A stretch of DNA of 64,000 nt from Andeanibacterium sp036384795 (GCA_036384795.1 DASVLP010000043.1:1-64000); one strand, 5' to 3'. Counted from the first letter of the stretch, positions 18,211-27,156 are shown. Notes: generated from the letters alone by a model not told the origin. Made by a program: numbers and translations.

Positions 18211-19770
18211 TCATCGCGGGTATCGCTGTGGCGACGCGTGGCACATCTCGTGCCCCGCCGTGGCGGGGTAATAATGGCGAGCCAGGTCGCTCACGAGCGC
18301 GGCGTCGCGTACCGCGACTAGGGTCGCGCCGGCTTCGCCGAAGCGCATGTATTCGCCCGGCGCTTCGCGCACTGACGGCCACTTCGGCAGGCCCGGTCCG
18401 TTGGGATTGCCGGTGCGCGCGAAGTTGACCCAGTAACCGCTCAGGAGAGCGTGTGTTCGATCGTCGACCAAGCCCATCTGCGGGTTGCCGGAATTGCGGT
18501 ATGTGCCGAATACGTAGGCCAGCTCGGAGCCGTGACGAGCGATGCGCGGCTCGCCCTGGGGCGCGGGCGGCGCGTAATCGAACAGATAGCGATAGATCGG
18601 CGCCCGACCGGTCTTTGCCTGCAGGCAGGACCACGTCGCCGCAGGAAAATCGCCCCATTCGCGGTTCGTCAACCGCCAGCGAGCATCGGTGGGGGCATCG
18701 CCAGACAAGTCCGCGGCGATCGCCCCTGCCAGCGGGCCGAAATCATCGGTGAGGCCGGCAGCGAGTTGTTCGCGCGTTATTTCGGGCGGCCGCGGAAATT
18801 CCTGCGCCGTATTGCCGATCAGCATCGGGACGTCGTTCTGGCGGCCTTGCTCATAGATCGCGTAAACGTCATCCGGCAGGAGCCAGCCGTCGACGTTGGG
18901 TTCGAATTTGTCTGCATCCCGCGCGATCAAGCGGTCCACAGGCAATTCGCGCAAGGCCGGCAGATCGGCGGCCCCCAGGTCTCGCATGAAAGCCGTGCCG
19001 GCCTTTTCCGCCTCACGCAGCGGTTGTGCGCGGCGAACGCCGAAAGACGAACCCGATTCCCCGATCGCACGCTGGAACAATCCTTTCGCGAGCGGTGAAG
19101 CAGTGAGGATGTTGATCGTTTCGGAGCCCGACGATTGGCCGAAGAGAGTGACGTTATCAGGATCCCCGCCAAACCCGGCGATGTTCGACCGCACCCAGCG
19201 CAGCACGGCGATCGCGTCGAGGAGGCCATAATTGCCGGAAACGCCATGGGGCGATTCCGAGCTGAGTTGCGGCGTCGCCAAAAAGCCCAACGGGCCCGTG
19301 CGATATCCGAAACTGACGAGGACGACGCCTTGCCGCGCGAGGTCCGCCCCGTCGAACTCGGGGGCCGCCGCCGATCCGCCACGAAAGCCGCCGCCATAAA
19401 TCCATACCATCACCGGCCGTTTGGCGGCCTTGCCCGGCCCCCCGGTCCAGAGATTAAGGTAGAGGCAATCCTCCGCCATGCGGGCGTGGTCCGGGAACGT
19501 GCCGGGACAATCGGGCGCAAACCGTGTGGCGTCGCGCACGCCCTGCCAGCGCCGTGGTGCGACAGGCGGCCGCCAACGGCGATCTCCCGTCGGTGGAGCG
19601 GCATAGGGAATACCCTTGAAGGCCAGCGTGCCGTGCTCTTCGATGCCGCGTACCGCACCCGCGTCGGTCTCGACCACCGCCTCAGCCTCGGCGCCGCCCG
19701 ACGCGGCGTTTGCCAAGAGGGCGACGAGCAGGGCAACAATGACCGAGCGGATGCGGATGCGTGGGATCAT
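18211..19770 (-). CDS. Type-B carboxylesterase, exported
   Basis: 519-residue serine esterase with an N-terminal hydrophobic signal (VIVALLVALLANAASGG). Family marks are FKGIPYAAPPTGDRRW, the oxyanion segment YGGGF, nucleophile Ser213 in FGQSSGS (Gln instead of the commoner Glu before Ser), a Glu in the NTAQEFP segment and His in ARHGSELAYVFG. The start at 19770 overlaps the stop of the preceding alpha/beta hydrolase (ATGA), indicating translational coupling. With the downstream tannase it forms a compact set of three exported hydrolases. It is a paralogue of 7639-9141. Substrate specificity is not visible. Confidence 0.85.
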   Translation of the reverse strand: MIPRIRIRSVIVALLVALLANAASGGAEAEAVVETDAGAVRGIEEHGTLAFKGIPYAAPPTGDRRWRPPVAPRRWQGVRDATRFAPDCPGTFPDHARMAEDCLYLNLWTGGPGKAAKRPVMVWIYGGGFRGGSAAAPEFDGADLARQGVVLVSFGYRTGPLGFLATPQLSSESPHGVSGNYGLLDAIAVLRWVRSNIAGFGGDPDNVTLFGQSSGSETINILTASPLAKGLFQRAIGESGSSFGVRRAQPLREAEKAGTAFMRDLGAADLPALRELPVDRLIARDADKFEPNVDGWLLPDDVYAIYEQGRQNDVPMLIGNTAQEFPRPPEITREQLAAGLTDDFGPLAGAIAADLSGDAPTDARWRLTNREWGDFPAATWSCLQAKTGRAPIYRYLFDYAPPAPQGEPRIARHGSELAYVFGTYRNSGNPQMGLVDDRTHALLSGYWVNFARTGNPNGPGLPKWPSVREAPGEYMRFGEAGATLVAVRDAALVSDLARHYYPATAGHEMCHASPQRYPR

Positions 19771-20594
19771 CGTCGCGAGCAATCCGTCTCGGCGAAAAAC
19801 GCGAAGGTCTCCGGAAGGTAATCGATCCATGCCGATGCGTGCGTACCTTCGGGCACGATATGCACTTGTGCGTTGACCCCCGCGGCGCGCGCCCGTTCCG
19901 CCAATTGCCGCGTGTCTGCCGGCTTGGCGATGTCGTCGCGTCCGCCGTTGACGAAGAGCACTCCAGCGATGGGCCGGAGCCGCTCGACGGGATAATCGCG
20001 CCAAGGCGGGCCGTCGCTCGGCGAAATCGCACACCAGGTCCGCGGCATCTTGCTGGCGAAATGGAGCACGCCGGTCATGCCCATCGAATTGCCCATCAGG
20101 TAGATCCGTCGGGGATCGATATGATAGTCCTTGCGCACCCGATCGAGCACGTGAAGCACGTCCGCTTCGGCGAGCGCGGTTTCGGCTTCGGGAGACATCG
20201 TCGGGGGCGGGCCCGGGCGGCTCAGCTTGGACGGAAGGGGCAGGTCGGCGCCGTAATCGGCCATCCCGTCGAAGCCGTTGGGCGAAACGATCACGAATCC
20301 GTGCCTTTCCGCCTGCTGCTCGAGCTTCCCCTTGGCGTCGTCGAACGGCGAATCCGCGGTGCCGCCGTAGCCATGCAGGATGACCACTAGCGGCCACTTC
20401 TGCTGCCTGGTCCAGTTGGATGGCAGGAACACGCGGTACGGCACTTGCGCACCGTGCGCTTGCGGCATCGCGTAGCTGAGATGAAGGGCGGCGTTCGCCG
20501 GTTTATCCGCCGCCCGCAGTGAAACGCCTCCTGCCGCGACCGACGACGCCGCAAGCAACGCCAGCGTCATCCCCCAACCGGTTCCATACTTCAC
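19767..20594 (-). CDS. Alpha/beta hydrolase, PHB-depolymerase/feruloyl-esterase-like, exported
   Basis: 275-residue secreted hydrolase similar to LpqC/polyhydroxybutyrate depolymerase and feruloyl esterases. A signal peptide covers about residues 1-28. The fold marks are HGYGGT near 74-79 (oxyanion loop), nucleophile Ser170 in GNSMGM, an acid at Asp220 or Asp221 in NGGRDD and His252 in EGTHAS. The GTG start at 20594 is chosen because GGAG precedes it at good spacing; ATG at 20570 would cut into the signal peptide. First gene of the hydrolase operon that runs to 16518, with a promoter at 20627-20653. Confidence 0.8.
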   Translation of the reverse strand: MKYGTGWGMTLALLAASSVAAGGVSLRAADKPANAALHLSYAMPQAHGAQVPYRVFLPSNWTRQQKWPLVVILHGYGGTADSPFDDAKGKLEQQAERHGFVIVSPNGFDGMADYGADLPLPSKLSRPGPPPTMSPEAETALAEADVLHVLDRVRKDYHIDPRRIYLMGNSMGMTGVLHFASKMPRTWCAISPSDGPPWRDYPVERLRPIAGVLFVNGGRDDIAKPADTRQLAERARAAGVNAQVHIVPEGTHASAWIDYLPETFAFFAETDCSRR

Positions 20595-20932
20595 CTGCCC
20601 TCTCCCGCCGGCCTTGTCTGCGACTCATTATATATAATATCGTATAACAACAACAGGCGGGATGATAGTTGGGACGAGTCCCGTCCGTCCGGATGTTACC
20701 TGATCGCGGCTACAACAACGACACGTTCGGCCCGATGGCGGAAAAGCCGCGCCGGCGGCCCGGCTGGCGGGTCGAGGAAATGCCGTCACGCATGATGTGC
20801 AACACGCCGCGGTCGTCCAGACACGCCGCGATCTGATCTTCCGGCGCTCGTTCGCCGGCGTTAAAACCTGCCGGTGAGGATAGTGGCGGACAAGACCGTA
20901 GACTTCATCCGCAGCACCCGGCAGCTCAGCCG
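20595..20932. other. Intergenic region with promoter and a possible coding relic
   Basis: Between PobA and the hydrolase operon. Apart from the promoter at 20627-20653, the minus strand is open from about 20903 to a TAG at 20710 (about 63 codons) with protein-like composition, for example GERAPEDQIAACLDDRG and a GPNVSLL end, but no start codon with a ribosome binding site. It may be the 3' stub of a lost gene. I do not recognise the family. Confidence 0.3.
20627..20653 (-). promoter_or_regulatory. Promoter of the three-hydrolase operon
   Basis: Minus-strand TTGTTG (20653-20648) and a perfect TATAAT (20632-20627) are separated by 15 bases in an A+T-rich island of alternating TA steps, 33 bases before the GTG start. 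Confidence 0.5.
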
Positions 20933-22102
20933 CTATACCGGCAGCCCGATGTAATTCTCGGCGATGCTGGTCTGCGCCGCGCGGCTGGAGGCGATGTAAT
21001 CGAGCTCGGCGACCTGCATCGCGCGCTCGAACGGGCCGTCTTCGGGGAACCGGTGCATCAGGCGGGTGAGCGACCAGCTGAACCGCTCGCTCTTCCACAC
21101 CCGCGCCAGCGCCCGGTCCGAATAGGCGGCGATCGCGTCGAAATCGTTGCGCTTGAAGAAGCCGATCAGCGCCTCGCTCGCGTAGAACACGTCGCTCGCG
21201 GCGAGGTTGAGCCCCTTGGCCCCGGTCGGCGGGACGATGTGCGCGGCATCGCCGGCGATCAGCAGGCTGGCGTGGCGCATCGGCGCGAACACGTAGCTCC
21301 TCAATGGCGCGATCGATTTCTCGAGCGCGGGCCCGCGGGTCATGTGCGCGGCCGCCTCGGGGCCGAGCCGGATCGCCAGCTCGTCCCAGATGCGCTCGTC
21401 GGGCCAGTCTTCCAGCTTCTCGCTCAGCGGCACGTCGATGTAGTAGCGGCTGCGATGCTCGCTGCGCATGCTGGCGAGCGCGAAGCCGCGGGCATGGTTG
21501 GCGTAGATCAGCTCGTGGTTGCACGGCGGCACGTCGGCCATGATGCCGAGCCAGCCGAACGGGTACTCGCGCTCGAACTCCTGCGCGACGCCGGCCGGGA
21601 TTGCCCGGCGCGACGGCCCGTGGAACCCGTCGCAGCCGGCGATAAAGCGGCAGTCGATGCGCTGCTCGGCGCCGTCCCTGGCGAAGGTGACGAACGGCGC
21701 GTCGCTCTCGACATCGTGCAGCGCGACATCTTCGGCCTCGTAGATGACCTCGAGCCCGCGCTCCTCGCGCGCGTCCATCAGGTCACGGGTCAGCTCGGTC
21801 TGGCCGTAGACCACCACGTGCCCGCCGGTCAGCGCCTCGATGTCGATCCGGATCAGCCGCTCGCCGTCGGCCAGGTTGAAGCCGTCATGCGGCAGGCCTT
21901 CGGCCGTGAGCCGCGCATCGAGCCCGAGCCGCGCCATCAGGCGGACGGTGCCCTGCTCGAGCACGCCCGCCCTTATGCGGCCGAGCACGTATTCGGGCGA
22001 GCGGCGCTCCAGCACCACGCACTCGATGCCCTCGGCGCGCAGCAGGTGGCCGAGCAGCAACCCCGCGGGGCCGGCGCCGATGATGCAGACCTGGGTCTTC
22101 AT
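20933..22102 (-). CDS. pobA: 4-hydroxybenzoate 3-monooxygenase
   Basis: FAD-dependent cytoplasmic monooxygenase that hydroxylates 4-hydroxybenzoate to protocatechuate with NAD(P)H and O2. It is 389 residues, close to the usual 390-394. It shows the N-terminal GAGPAG dinucleotide fold (9-14), the VLERRSPEYVLGRIRAGVLE region characteristic of PobA, the DG motif in AGCDGFHGPSRRAIP and the FAD ribityl-binding GDAAHIVPPTGAKGLN. The ALDH gene ends 11 bases upstream on the same strand, so the pair forms an aldehyde to acid to catechol route. Pairing with the VAO-type enzyme at 27157 would complete conversion of 4-hydroxybenzyl-type substrates. Confidence 0.93.
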   Translation of the reverse strand: MKTQVCIIGAGPAGLLLGHLLRAEGIECVVLERRSPEYVLGRIRAGVLEQGTVRLMARLGLDARLTAEGLPHDGFNLADGERLIRIDIEALTGGHVVVYGQTELTRDLMDAREERGLEVIYEAEDVALHDVESDAPFVTFARDGAEQRIDCRFIAGCDGFHGPSRRAIPAGVAQEFEREYPFGWLGIMADVPPCNHELIYANHARGFALASMRSEHRSRYYIDVPLSEKLEDWPDERIWDELAIRLGPEAAAHMTRGPALEKSIAPLRSYVFAPMRHASLLIAGDAAHIVPPTGAKGLNLAASDVFYASEALIGFFKRNDFDAIAAYSDRALARVWKSERFSWSLTRLMHRFPEDGPFERAMQVAELDYIASSRAAQTSIAENYIGLPV

Positions 22103-22112
22103 GCCGCCGCCC

Positions 22113-23513
22113 TCAGATCGGGAAATGGCCCGGCTCGGTCTCCACCGTGATCCAGCGCAGCTCGGTGAACGCGTCGATCCCGGCCTTGCCGCCGAACCGG
22201 CCGTAGCCCGACGCCTTGACCCCGCCGAACGGCATTTGCGCCTCGTCGTGCACGGTCGGGCCGTTGACGTGGCAGATGCCCGACTGGATCCGCCGCGCGA
22301 CCTTCAGCCCGCGCGCGATGTCCTTGGTGAACACCGAGGCGGACAGGCCGTATTCGGTGTCGTTCGCCAGCTCGATTGCGTGCTCCTCGTCGCGCGCGCG
22401 GACCACCGCCACCACCGGGCCGAAGCTCTCTTCGCGGAACAGCCGCATGTCGGGCGTGACGCGATCGATCACGTGCGCGGGCATCAGCACCCCGCGGGTG
22501 GTTTCGCCGCCGGTCAGCTGCACCGCGCCTTTGGCGAGCGCATCCTCGATCAGGCCGCCCACGCAGTCGACCGTCTTGCGGTCGATCACCGCGCCGAGCG
22601 GGGTCTTGCCTTCGCGCGGGTCGCCCACCGGCATCGCCGCCACTTTCTCCTTGAACCGCGCGGCGAACTCGTCGGCCACTGCCTCGACCACGATGATCCG
22701 TTCGGTCGACATGCAGATCTGGCCTTGGTTCATGAACGCGCCAAACGCCGCGGCCTTCACCGCCTCGTCGAGATCGGCATCCTCCAGCACCAGCATCGGC
22801 GCCTTGCCGCCGAGCTCGAGCAGCACCGGCTTCAGGTGCTCGGCCGCGCGCTTGGCGATGATCTTGCCGACCCCGGTCGAGCCGGTGAAGTTGATCCGCC
22901 GCACTTCGGGCGCATCGATCAGCGCGCCGACCACTTCCGCGGCATCGGCCGGCGCGTTGGTCACCGCGTTGACGGTCCCTTCGGGAAAGCCGGCTTCGGC
23001 GAACGCCTCGACAATCAGCTCGTGCGTGCGCGGACAATTCTCGCTCGCCTTCAGGATCACGCTGTTGCCGCACGCCAGCGGCACCGCTATCGCCCGCACG
23101 CCCAGGATGATCGGCGCATTCCACGGCGCGATGCCCAGGATCACGCCGACCGGCTCGCGCAGCGCCATCGCGATGCAGCCGGGCTTGTCCGATGGGATCA
23201 CTTCGCCTGCAATCTGCGTGGTGATCGCGGCCGCCTCACGCACCATGCTTGCGGCCAGGCCGAGGTTGAACATCGCCCAGCCCGCGGTCGAGCCGGTCTC
23301 GCCCATCATCGCCTCGACGAATGCGTCTTTGCGGCTTTCGAGCGCGTCCGCCGCCTTCATCAAGACCGCGCGCCGGGCGTTCGGCCCCAGCTTCGACCAT
23401 TCGGCGAAACCTTGCTGTGCGCGCCGCGCGATCGCGGGAATGTCCGCCGCGCGCATGGCGGGCGCGCTCGATGCGACTTCGCCGGTAAGTGGATCGATCC
23501 GTTCAAACTTCAT
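22113..23513 (-). CDS. Aryl aldehyde dehydrogenase, vanillin/benzaldehyde dehydrogenase-like (LigV-like)
   Basis: NAD(P)-dependent aldehyde dehydrogenase of 466 residues. The start MKFERIDPLTGEVAS resembles vanillin dehydrogenase LigV and related benzaldehyde dehydrogenases. Catalytic Cys267 lies in NQGQICMS and general base Glu233 in LLELGGKAP; the cofactor loop FTGSTGVGK (209-217) and the IAPWNAPI region (128-135) are intact. GAGG precedes the ATG. It is cotranscribed with pobA, so 4-hydroxybenzaldehyde (and probably vanillin) is the likely substrate, giving 4-hydroxybenzoate. The divergent MarR gene and the palindrome at 23691-23707 may control it. Confidence 0.87.
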   Translation of the reverse strand: MKFERIDPLTGEVASSAPAMRAADIPAIARRAQQGFAEWSKLGPNARRAVLMKAADALESRKDAFVEAMMGETGSTAGWAMFNLGLAASMVREAAAITTQIAGEVIPSDKPGCIAMALREPVGVILGIAPWNAPIILGVRAIAVPLACGNSVILKASENCPRTHELIVEAFAEAGFPEGTVNAVTNAPADAAEVVGALIDAPEVRRINFTGSTGVGKIIAKRAAEHLKPVLLELGGKAPMLVLEDADLDEAVKAAAFGAFMNQGQICMSTERIIVVEAVADEFAARFKEKVAAMPVGDPREGKTPLGAVIDRKTVDCVGGLIEDALAKGAVQLTGGETTRGVLMPAHVIDRVTPDMRLFREESFGPVVAVVRARDEEHAIELANDTEYGLSASVFTKDIARGLKVARRIQSGICHVNGPTVHDEAQMPFGGVKASGYGRFGGKAGIDAFTELRWITVETEPGHFPI

Positions 23514-23833
23514 GGCAACCTCATCCTATGATCATGATGCAAAGCGGCACCTCTGGGCTTTTACCGCGCAGCCCCGCCCGGGGAAGGACCTTTCGCCCCA
23601 ACTGTGTAAGTGCAATTCGGCGGGCTCTCTTCTCCCCATTGGCTGCCCGAAGTTTGGTTCGCCAATCGAGGGATTGCTCCCAAGAAACATGGTTATTGTC
23701 AATAACCGTCGCCCGAGGTACCCAACTTGATCTTGATCTGGTCCGATCTTGCGGACCGGCGGGCACGTCGGCCACAGCTGGATCGACCGAACTCCTCTCG
23801 GCAAAGGGCGTGGCATTGGCAGGCTCTCGGAAG
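23514..23833. promoter_or_regulatory. Divergent promoter region between aldehyde dehydrogenase and MarR genes
   Basis: Non-coding region of about 320 bases. It contains the 17-base palindrome at 23691-23707 and, near the ALDH start, an ATGATCAT self-complementary octamer. No recognisable gene. Confidence 0.5.
23691..23707. promoter_or_regulatory. Palindromic operator candidate (GGTTATTG-T-CAATAACC)
   Basis: Perfect 8-base inverted repeat with a one-base centre, A+T-rich in its core, in the divergent region between the aldehyde dehydrogenase and the MarR gene. Size and symmetry suit a MarR dimer, so autoregulation and control of the aldehyde dehydrogenase/pobA pair is inferred. Confidence 0.5.
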
Positions 23834-24283
23834 ATGAAGACCCGGATGTTCGACCCGTCGCTCGACTACGGCTTGCTGCCTACGCTGACCGGCTTCGCGC
23901 TGCGGCGGGCCAGCCTGCTCGATTTCGGCGGCTTCGGAGAGGCGTTGGGCGACCGTGCGATCACGCCGCTGCGCTATTCGATGCTCGAGGTGATCGGCGC
24001 CAATCCGGGCCTGCGGCAAGTGCAGCTGGCGGACATTCTCGGGCTCGCGAAACCGGCGGCGACGATCGCGATCGACTTCTGGCAAGCGCGCGAATGCGTG
24101 ACGAGAAACAAGGACGAACGCGATCGCCGGTCTTACGGGGTCTATTTGACCGAAACCGGAGAAGAGACTTTGTCCGATCTGCAGCGCCGCGTGGTGGCGC
24201 ACGATACCAGGCTGACCCAGTGCCTGAGCGCGCCGGAGCTCGACAACTTGCGCCGTTATCTCAAACGAATCTACGAACAGTAA
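23834..24283 (+). CDS. MarR-family transcriptional regulator
   Basis: 149-residue winged helix regulator. The HTH is in LRQVQLADILGLAKPAATIAI (about residues 58-78), followed by the wing with NKDERDRRSYGVYLTETG, the D-x-R-DRR-x4-L-T-x2-G pattern of MarR proteins. The upstream part is helical, as expected for the dimer interface. ATG at 23834 is used; an ATG at 23846 and a GTG at 23809 are alternatives, as none has an ideal ribosome binding site. It is divergent from ALDH/pobA and upstream of the DUF3237-type and tannase genes, all possible targets. Phenolic acids are common MarR ligands. Confidence 0.8.
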   Translation: MKTRMFDPSLDYGLLPTLTGFALRRASLLDFGGFGEALGDRAITPLRYSMLEVIGANPGLRQVQLADILGLAKPAATIAIDFWQARECVTRNKDERDRRSYGVYLTETGEETLSDLQRRVVAHDTRLTQCLSAPELDNLRRYLKRIYEQ

Positions 24284-24340
24284 CGCCCCGAACCGGCTTC
24301 ACAGGGCTTTCGGGATGCATTGACGGGAGGAAAGTTTGAC

Positions 24341-24850
24341 ATGAACAAGCATGTATTCTGCGCGGCCGCGCTGGCGTCGGCATTCCCGTCCGCGGCCGTG
24401 GCCCAAGGCCATGCCCAGCCCGCGCCGACACTGGAATTCGCGTTCGAGGAAACGGTGACGCTTGGAACCGCCATTCCGGTGGGCAACACCGCGCTTGGCA
24501 AGCGTAACATCGTCCCGATCACCGGCGGCACGTTCGAAGGGCCCGGTATCAAGGGCACGGTCATCCCCGGCGGGTGGGACTGGCAGCTGACCCGCGCGGA
24601 CGGCTGCACGCAGATCAAGGCCGACTACATGCTCAAGACCGACGATGGAGTTGTGATCAACGTCGTCAACGCGGGCGCACTGTGTCCGCCCAAGGATGGC
24701 AAGCCCGCGGCGGTCCGGACAGAAGCGGTCTTCGAGGCCCCGCTCGGTAAATACGAATGGCTCGGACAGACCGCGTTTGTCGGCACGCTCGAGCTGGCGG
24801 CGGATGCGCCCGGCCCGGCGGTGCGCATCCGCTTCTACAAGGCCATCTGA
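24341..24850 (+). CDS. DUF3237-like exported protein
   Basis: 169-residue protein with a signal peptide (MNKHVFCAAALASAFPSAAVAQ). The mature part has the DUF3237 pattern: LEFAFEETVTLG, RNIVPITGGTFEGPGIKGTV, PGGWDWQ and a late FEAPLGKYEWLGQTAFVGT region. The family is a small beta-barrel of unknown function often found beside catabolic esterases. GGGAGG sits ten bases before the ATG. It is followed after 30 bases by a tannase, and the pair is probably cotranscribed. Periplasmic location suggests a substrate-binding or accessory role, which is inference. Confidence 0.75.
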   Translation: MNKHVFCAAALASAFPSAAVAQGHAQPAPTLEFAFEETVTLGTAIPVGNTALGKRNIVPITGGTFEGPGIKGTVIPGGWDWQLTRADGCTQIKADYMLKTDDGVVINVVNAGALCPPKDGKPAAVRTEAVFEAPLGKYEWLGQTAFVGTLELAADAPGPAVRIRFYKAI

Positions 24851-24880
24851 AGCCACGAAAAGCAGAGAGGGAGAGCGATC

Positions 24881-26545
24881 GTGACAGGGAACGGAAACGA
24901 TGGAATGCGTGGCCGGTTGACTATGGCTTTGGCGGTGGTCGTGGTTTGCGCCAGCGCCGCATGGCCAGCGCGCCCGATCTCGGCGCGCGATGACGCGAAG
25001 CCTTCGATGGGTGAGCGCTGCGCGGCGCTTTCCGGATTGGCGCGCGACGGGCTGAGGATCGACGAGGCTGAACTGGTCGCAACCGGGCCGATGAAAGGCG
25101 CTCCCCGCGCGCCAGCCGGATCGCCGCCGCCGCCGATGCTGCCCGAACACTGCCTGGTGCATGGCACGATCAACCCGCGGATAGGCGTTGGCGGGCGCCA
25201 ATTCGGAATCGGTTTCGAATTGCGGCTGCCGAGCGACTGGAACGGCCGGTTCCTGTTTCAGGGCGGTGCGGGCCTCGACGGCGTGGCAGCGCCCGCGATC
25301 GGCAATATCTCGAATTCGAACGAGCCCCCGGCGCTGGCGCGCGGCTTCGCCGTGGTCTCGACCGACAGCGGACATAGCGGATCGATCATTGACGCGACCT
25401 TCGGCCTCGACCAGCAGGCGCGGACAGATTACGCCTACAATGCGCTCGACAAAGTGACGATCGAGGCCAAGCGTATTCTGGCCCGATATTATGGGGCCGA
25501 TCCCAAGTATTCCTATTTCGTCGGCTGCTCGAACGGCGGCCGCCAGGCGCTGGTCGCGTCGCAGCGGCTGCCGCTCGAATTCGACGGCATTGTCGCCGGC
25601 GATCCGGCGATGCGCTTTTCGCGGATCGCCTTCGGCGAAGTATGGAACATGCAGGCATTGGCCAAAGTCGCTCCGCGTGATCTCGACGGCAGGCCGATCT
25701 ATTCGAAGGTGTTCTCCGACGCCGACCTCCAGTTGGTCAGGCAGCAGGTGCTCAAAAGCTGTGACGCGCTCGATGGGCTGGCCGACGGGATGATCAACGA
25801 CTGGCGCAGCTGCCGTTTCGATCCGGCCGAGCTCACCTGCCCCGGCGCCAAGACCGATCGCTGCCTCGCACCGGGCCAGGTCCAGGCGCTCCACGATTTG
25901 TTCCAGGGTCCGAAGACGGACGGCGGGAAGCCGATCTACGGCGGGTTCACGTACGACACCGGGATTGCCTCTTCGGCTTGGCGCGGGATGAGATTGGGCA
26001 CGTCGACGACCGGGGAACCCAATTCGGCCGATTCCTCGCTCGGGCTCGGCCAATTCCGCTATTACCAGCTGACTCCGCCCGATCCTGCCTTCGATCCGCT
26101 GGCACCGTACGACAACGACCAGATGATGGATCGGCTGCGCCATACGGGTGGGATGGGCGACGGAGACAGCCCTTTGCTGTCCACGTTCGCGCTCAAGGGC
26201 AAGATGATCGTCTACAACGGGATGGCCGACCAGGGCATGTCGACCGCGATGATCGCCGATTGGTACAATCAGATGATTGCGGCGACCGGGCAGCCCGGCC
26301 GCGAGGCGGTGCGTCTGTTCACGGTGCCGGGAATGCTTCACTGCGGGGGAGGCGAGGCGACCGACCGGTTCGAGATGCTCGACGCGATTACGGACTGGGT
26401 CGAGCACGGAAAGGCGCCGGATCGCATTCTGGCCACGGGTAAGGCGTTTCCCGGGGTCACGCGTCCGTTGTGTCCTTATCCGAAGGTCGCGCGCTATACC
26501 GGCGGAGACGCGAACGATGCGGCCAGCTTCGCCTGTGCGGATTAG
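24881..26545 (+). CDS. Tannase/feruloyl esterase family hydrolase, exported
   Basis: 554-residue secreted esterase from a GTG start (GGGAG upstream). A signal peptide is visible within residues 1-35 (LTMALAVVVVCASAAWPA). The CS-D-HC arrangement is present: Cys216-Ser217 in GCSNGGRQ, Asp450 in YNGMADQG and His487-Cys488 in GMLHCGGG. The lid-region segment CDALDGLADGMI and CRFDP (about 294-315) is conserved. It differs substantially from the tannase at 16518, so the two are not recent duplicates and may act on different esters. It is convergent with the AbiEii relic, the stops overlapping. Confidence 0.87.
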   Translation: MTGNGNDGMRGRLTMALAVVVVCASAAWPARPISARDDAKPSMGERCAALSGLARDGLRIDEAELVATGPMKGAPRAPAGSPPPPMLPEHCLVHGTINPRIGVGGRQFGIGFELRLPSDWNGRFLFQGGAGLDGVAAPAIGNISNSNEPPALARGFAVVSTDSGHSGSIIDATFGLDQQARTDYAYNALDKVTIEAKRILARYYGADPKYSYFVGCSNGGRQALVASQRLPLEFDGIVAGDPAMRFSRIAFGEVWNMQALAKVAPRDLDGRPIYSKVFSDADLQLVRQQVLKSCDALDGLADGMINDWRSCRFDPAELTCPGAKTDRCLAPGQVQALHDLFQGPKTDGGKPIYGGFTYDTGIASSAWRGMRLGTSTTGEPNSADSSLGLGQFRYYQLTPPDPAFDPLAPYDNDQMMDRLRHTGGMGDGDSPLLSTFALKGKMIVYNGMADQGMSTAMIADWYNQMIAATGQPGREAVRLFTVPGMLHCGGGEATDRFEMLDAITDWVEHGKAPDRILATGKAFPGVTRPLCPYPKVARYTGGDANDAASFACAD

Positions 26546-27117
26546 AACTCGCGCAAGGGGCCATTGGGTGACGTTCCCTCGCACGGCTCGTGCATCGCGA
26601 GGCCCAGGCACCGCTCAGCCACTCTGCGAAGCATGCGCTCTGCGTCCACCGCTAAAATAAGCGCGATAGCGGCCGCCAGATCCGACGACGTAGCAAGATC
26701 GGGATATTTGCGTGCTCGATAAAGTTGGGCGTCCGAGAAGCCTATCGTCGGCGACATAGGGCCGAACCGAGCGTACGGAATTGGGTCGAGCGCAGATTTG
26801 GCGCCGGATTCGATCTTCACTACCTTGTCGATGTATCCGTCCACGGGAGTGGCGGTCGGATAATGCACCATCAACGTCTGGCTATCGTCTCGATGTGGCA
26901 TCACGTGGAAGCCCTCGGCCGACATGCCCGTGCGGCCAGCCGTCGCTTCGATGATATCAGCAAGTTCCTTGAAGAGTGGACCATTGATGTGCGCCTCGCA
27001 GGCTGCCTTTATGGCGTCGAGAGCTGCGTCCCGCTTTTTCCGGCTACGAGTCAGCTGCGCAAGGCAGCTTTCGCCGATCTGACTACTACGAAACCCGCCG
27101 GTCAGCTTGCGGCCCAT
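26542..27117 (-). pseudogene. Degenerate AbiEii/AbiGii-type toxin fragment
   Basis: Minus-strand relic of a nucleotidyltransferase-type abortive-infection toxin. The stretch with RKKRDAALDAIKAACEAHI, SQTLMVHYP and YIDKVVKIESGAKSALDP matches the middle of AbiEii proteins, which read 'QTL.V.YP' then 'Y..P.VK.E.GARS..DP'. The expected continuation PYVADD is present but in another frame near 26750-26765 (VRPYVADD), so a frameshift has occurred; the open tail after it does not look like AbiEii. The N-terminal catalytic third (GG-S and DxD motifs) and the AbiEi antitoxin gene are absent. It fills the gap between a tannase and an oxidase gene, suggesting past insertion and decay. Confidence 0.55.
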
Positions 27118-27156
27118 CTCCCGACGTCATAGTTGGGGAACGGCTGAGCGCGATGG

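Noticed and set aside
24299..26611. Very long minus-strand open frame (about 770 codons) opposite the tannase
   Set aside because: Translation is Arg/His/Gln/Asp-rich low-complexity sequence with no domain, lies antisense to a clear tannase and is a known effect of high GC third positions.
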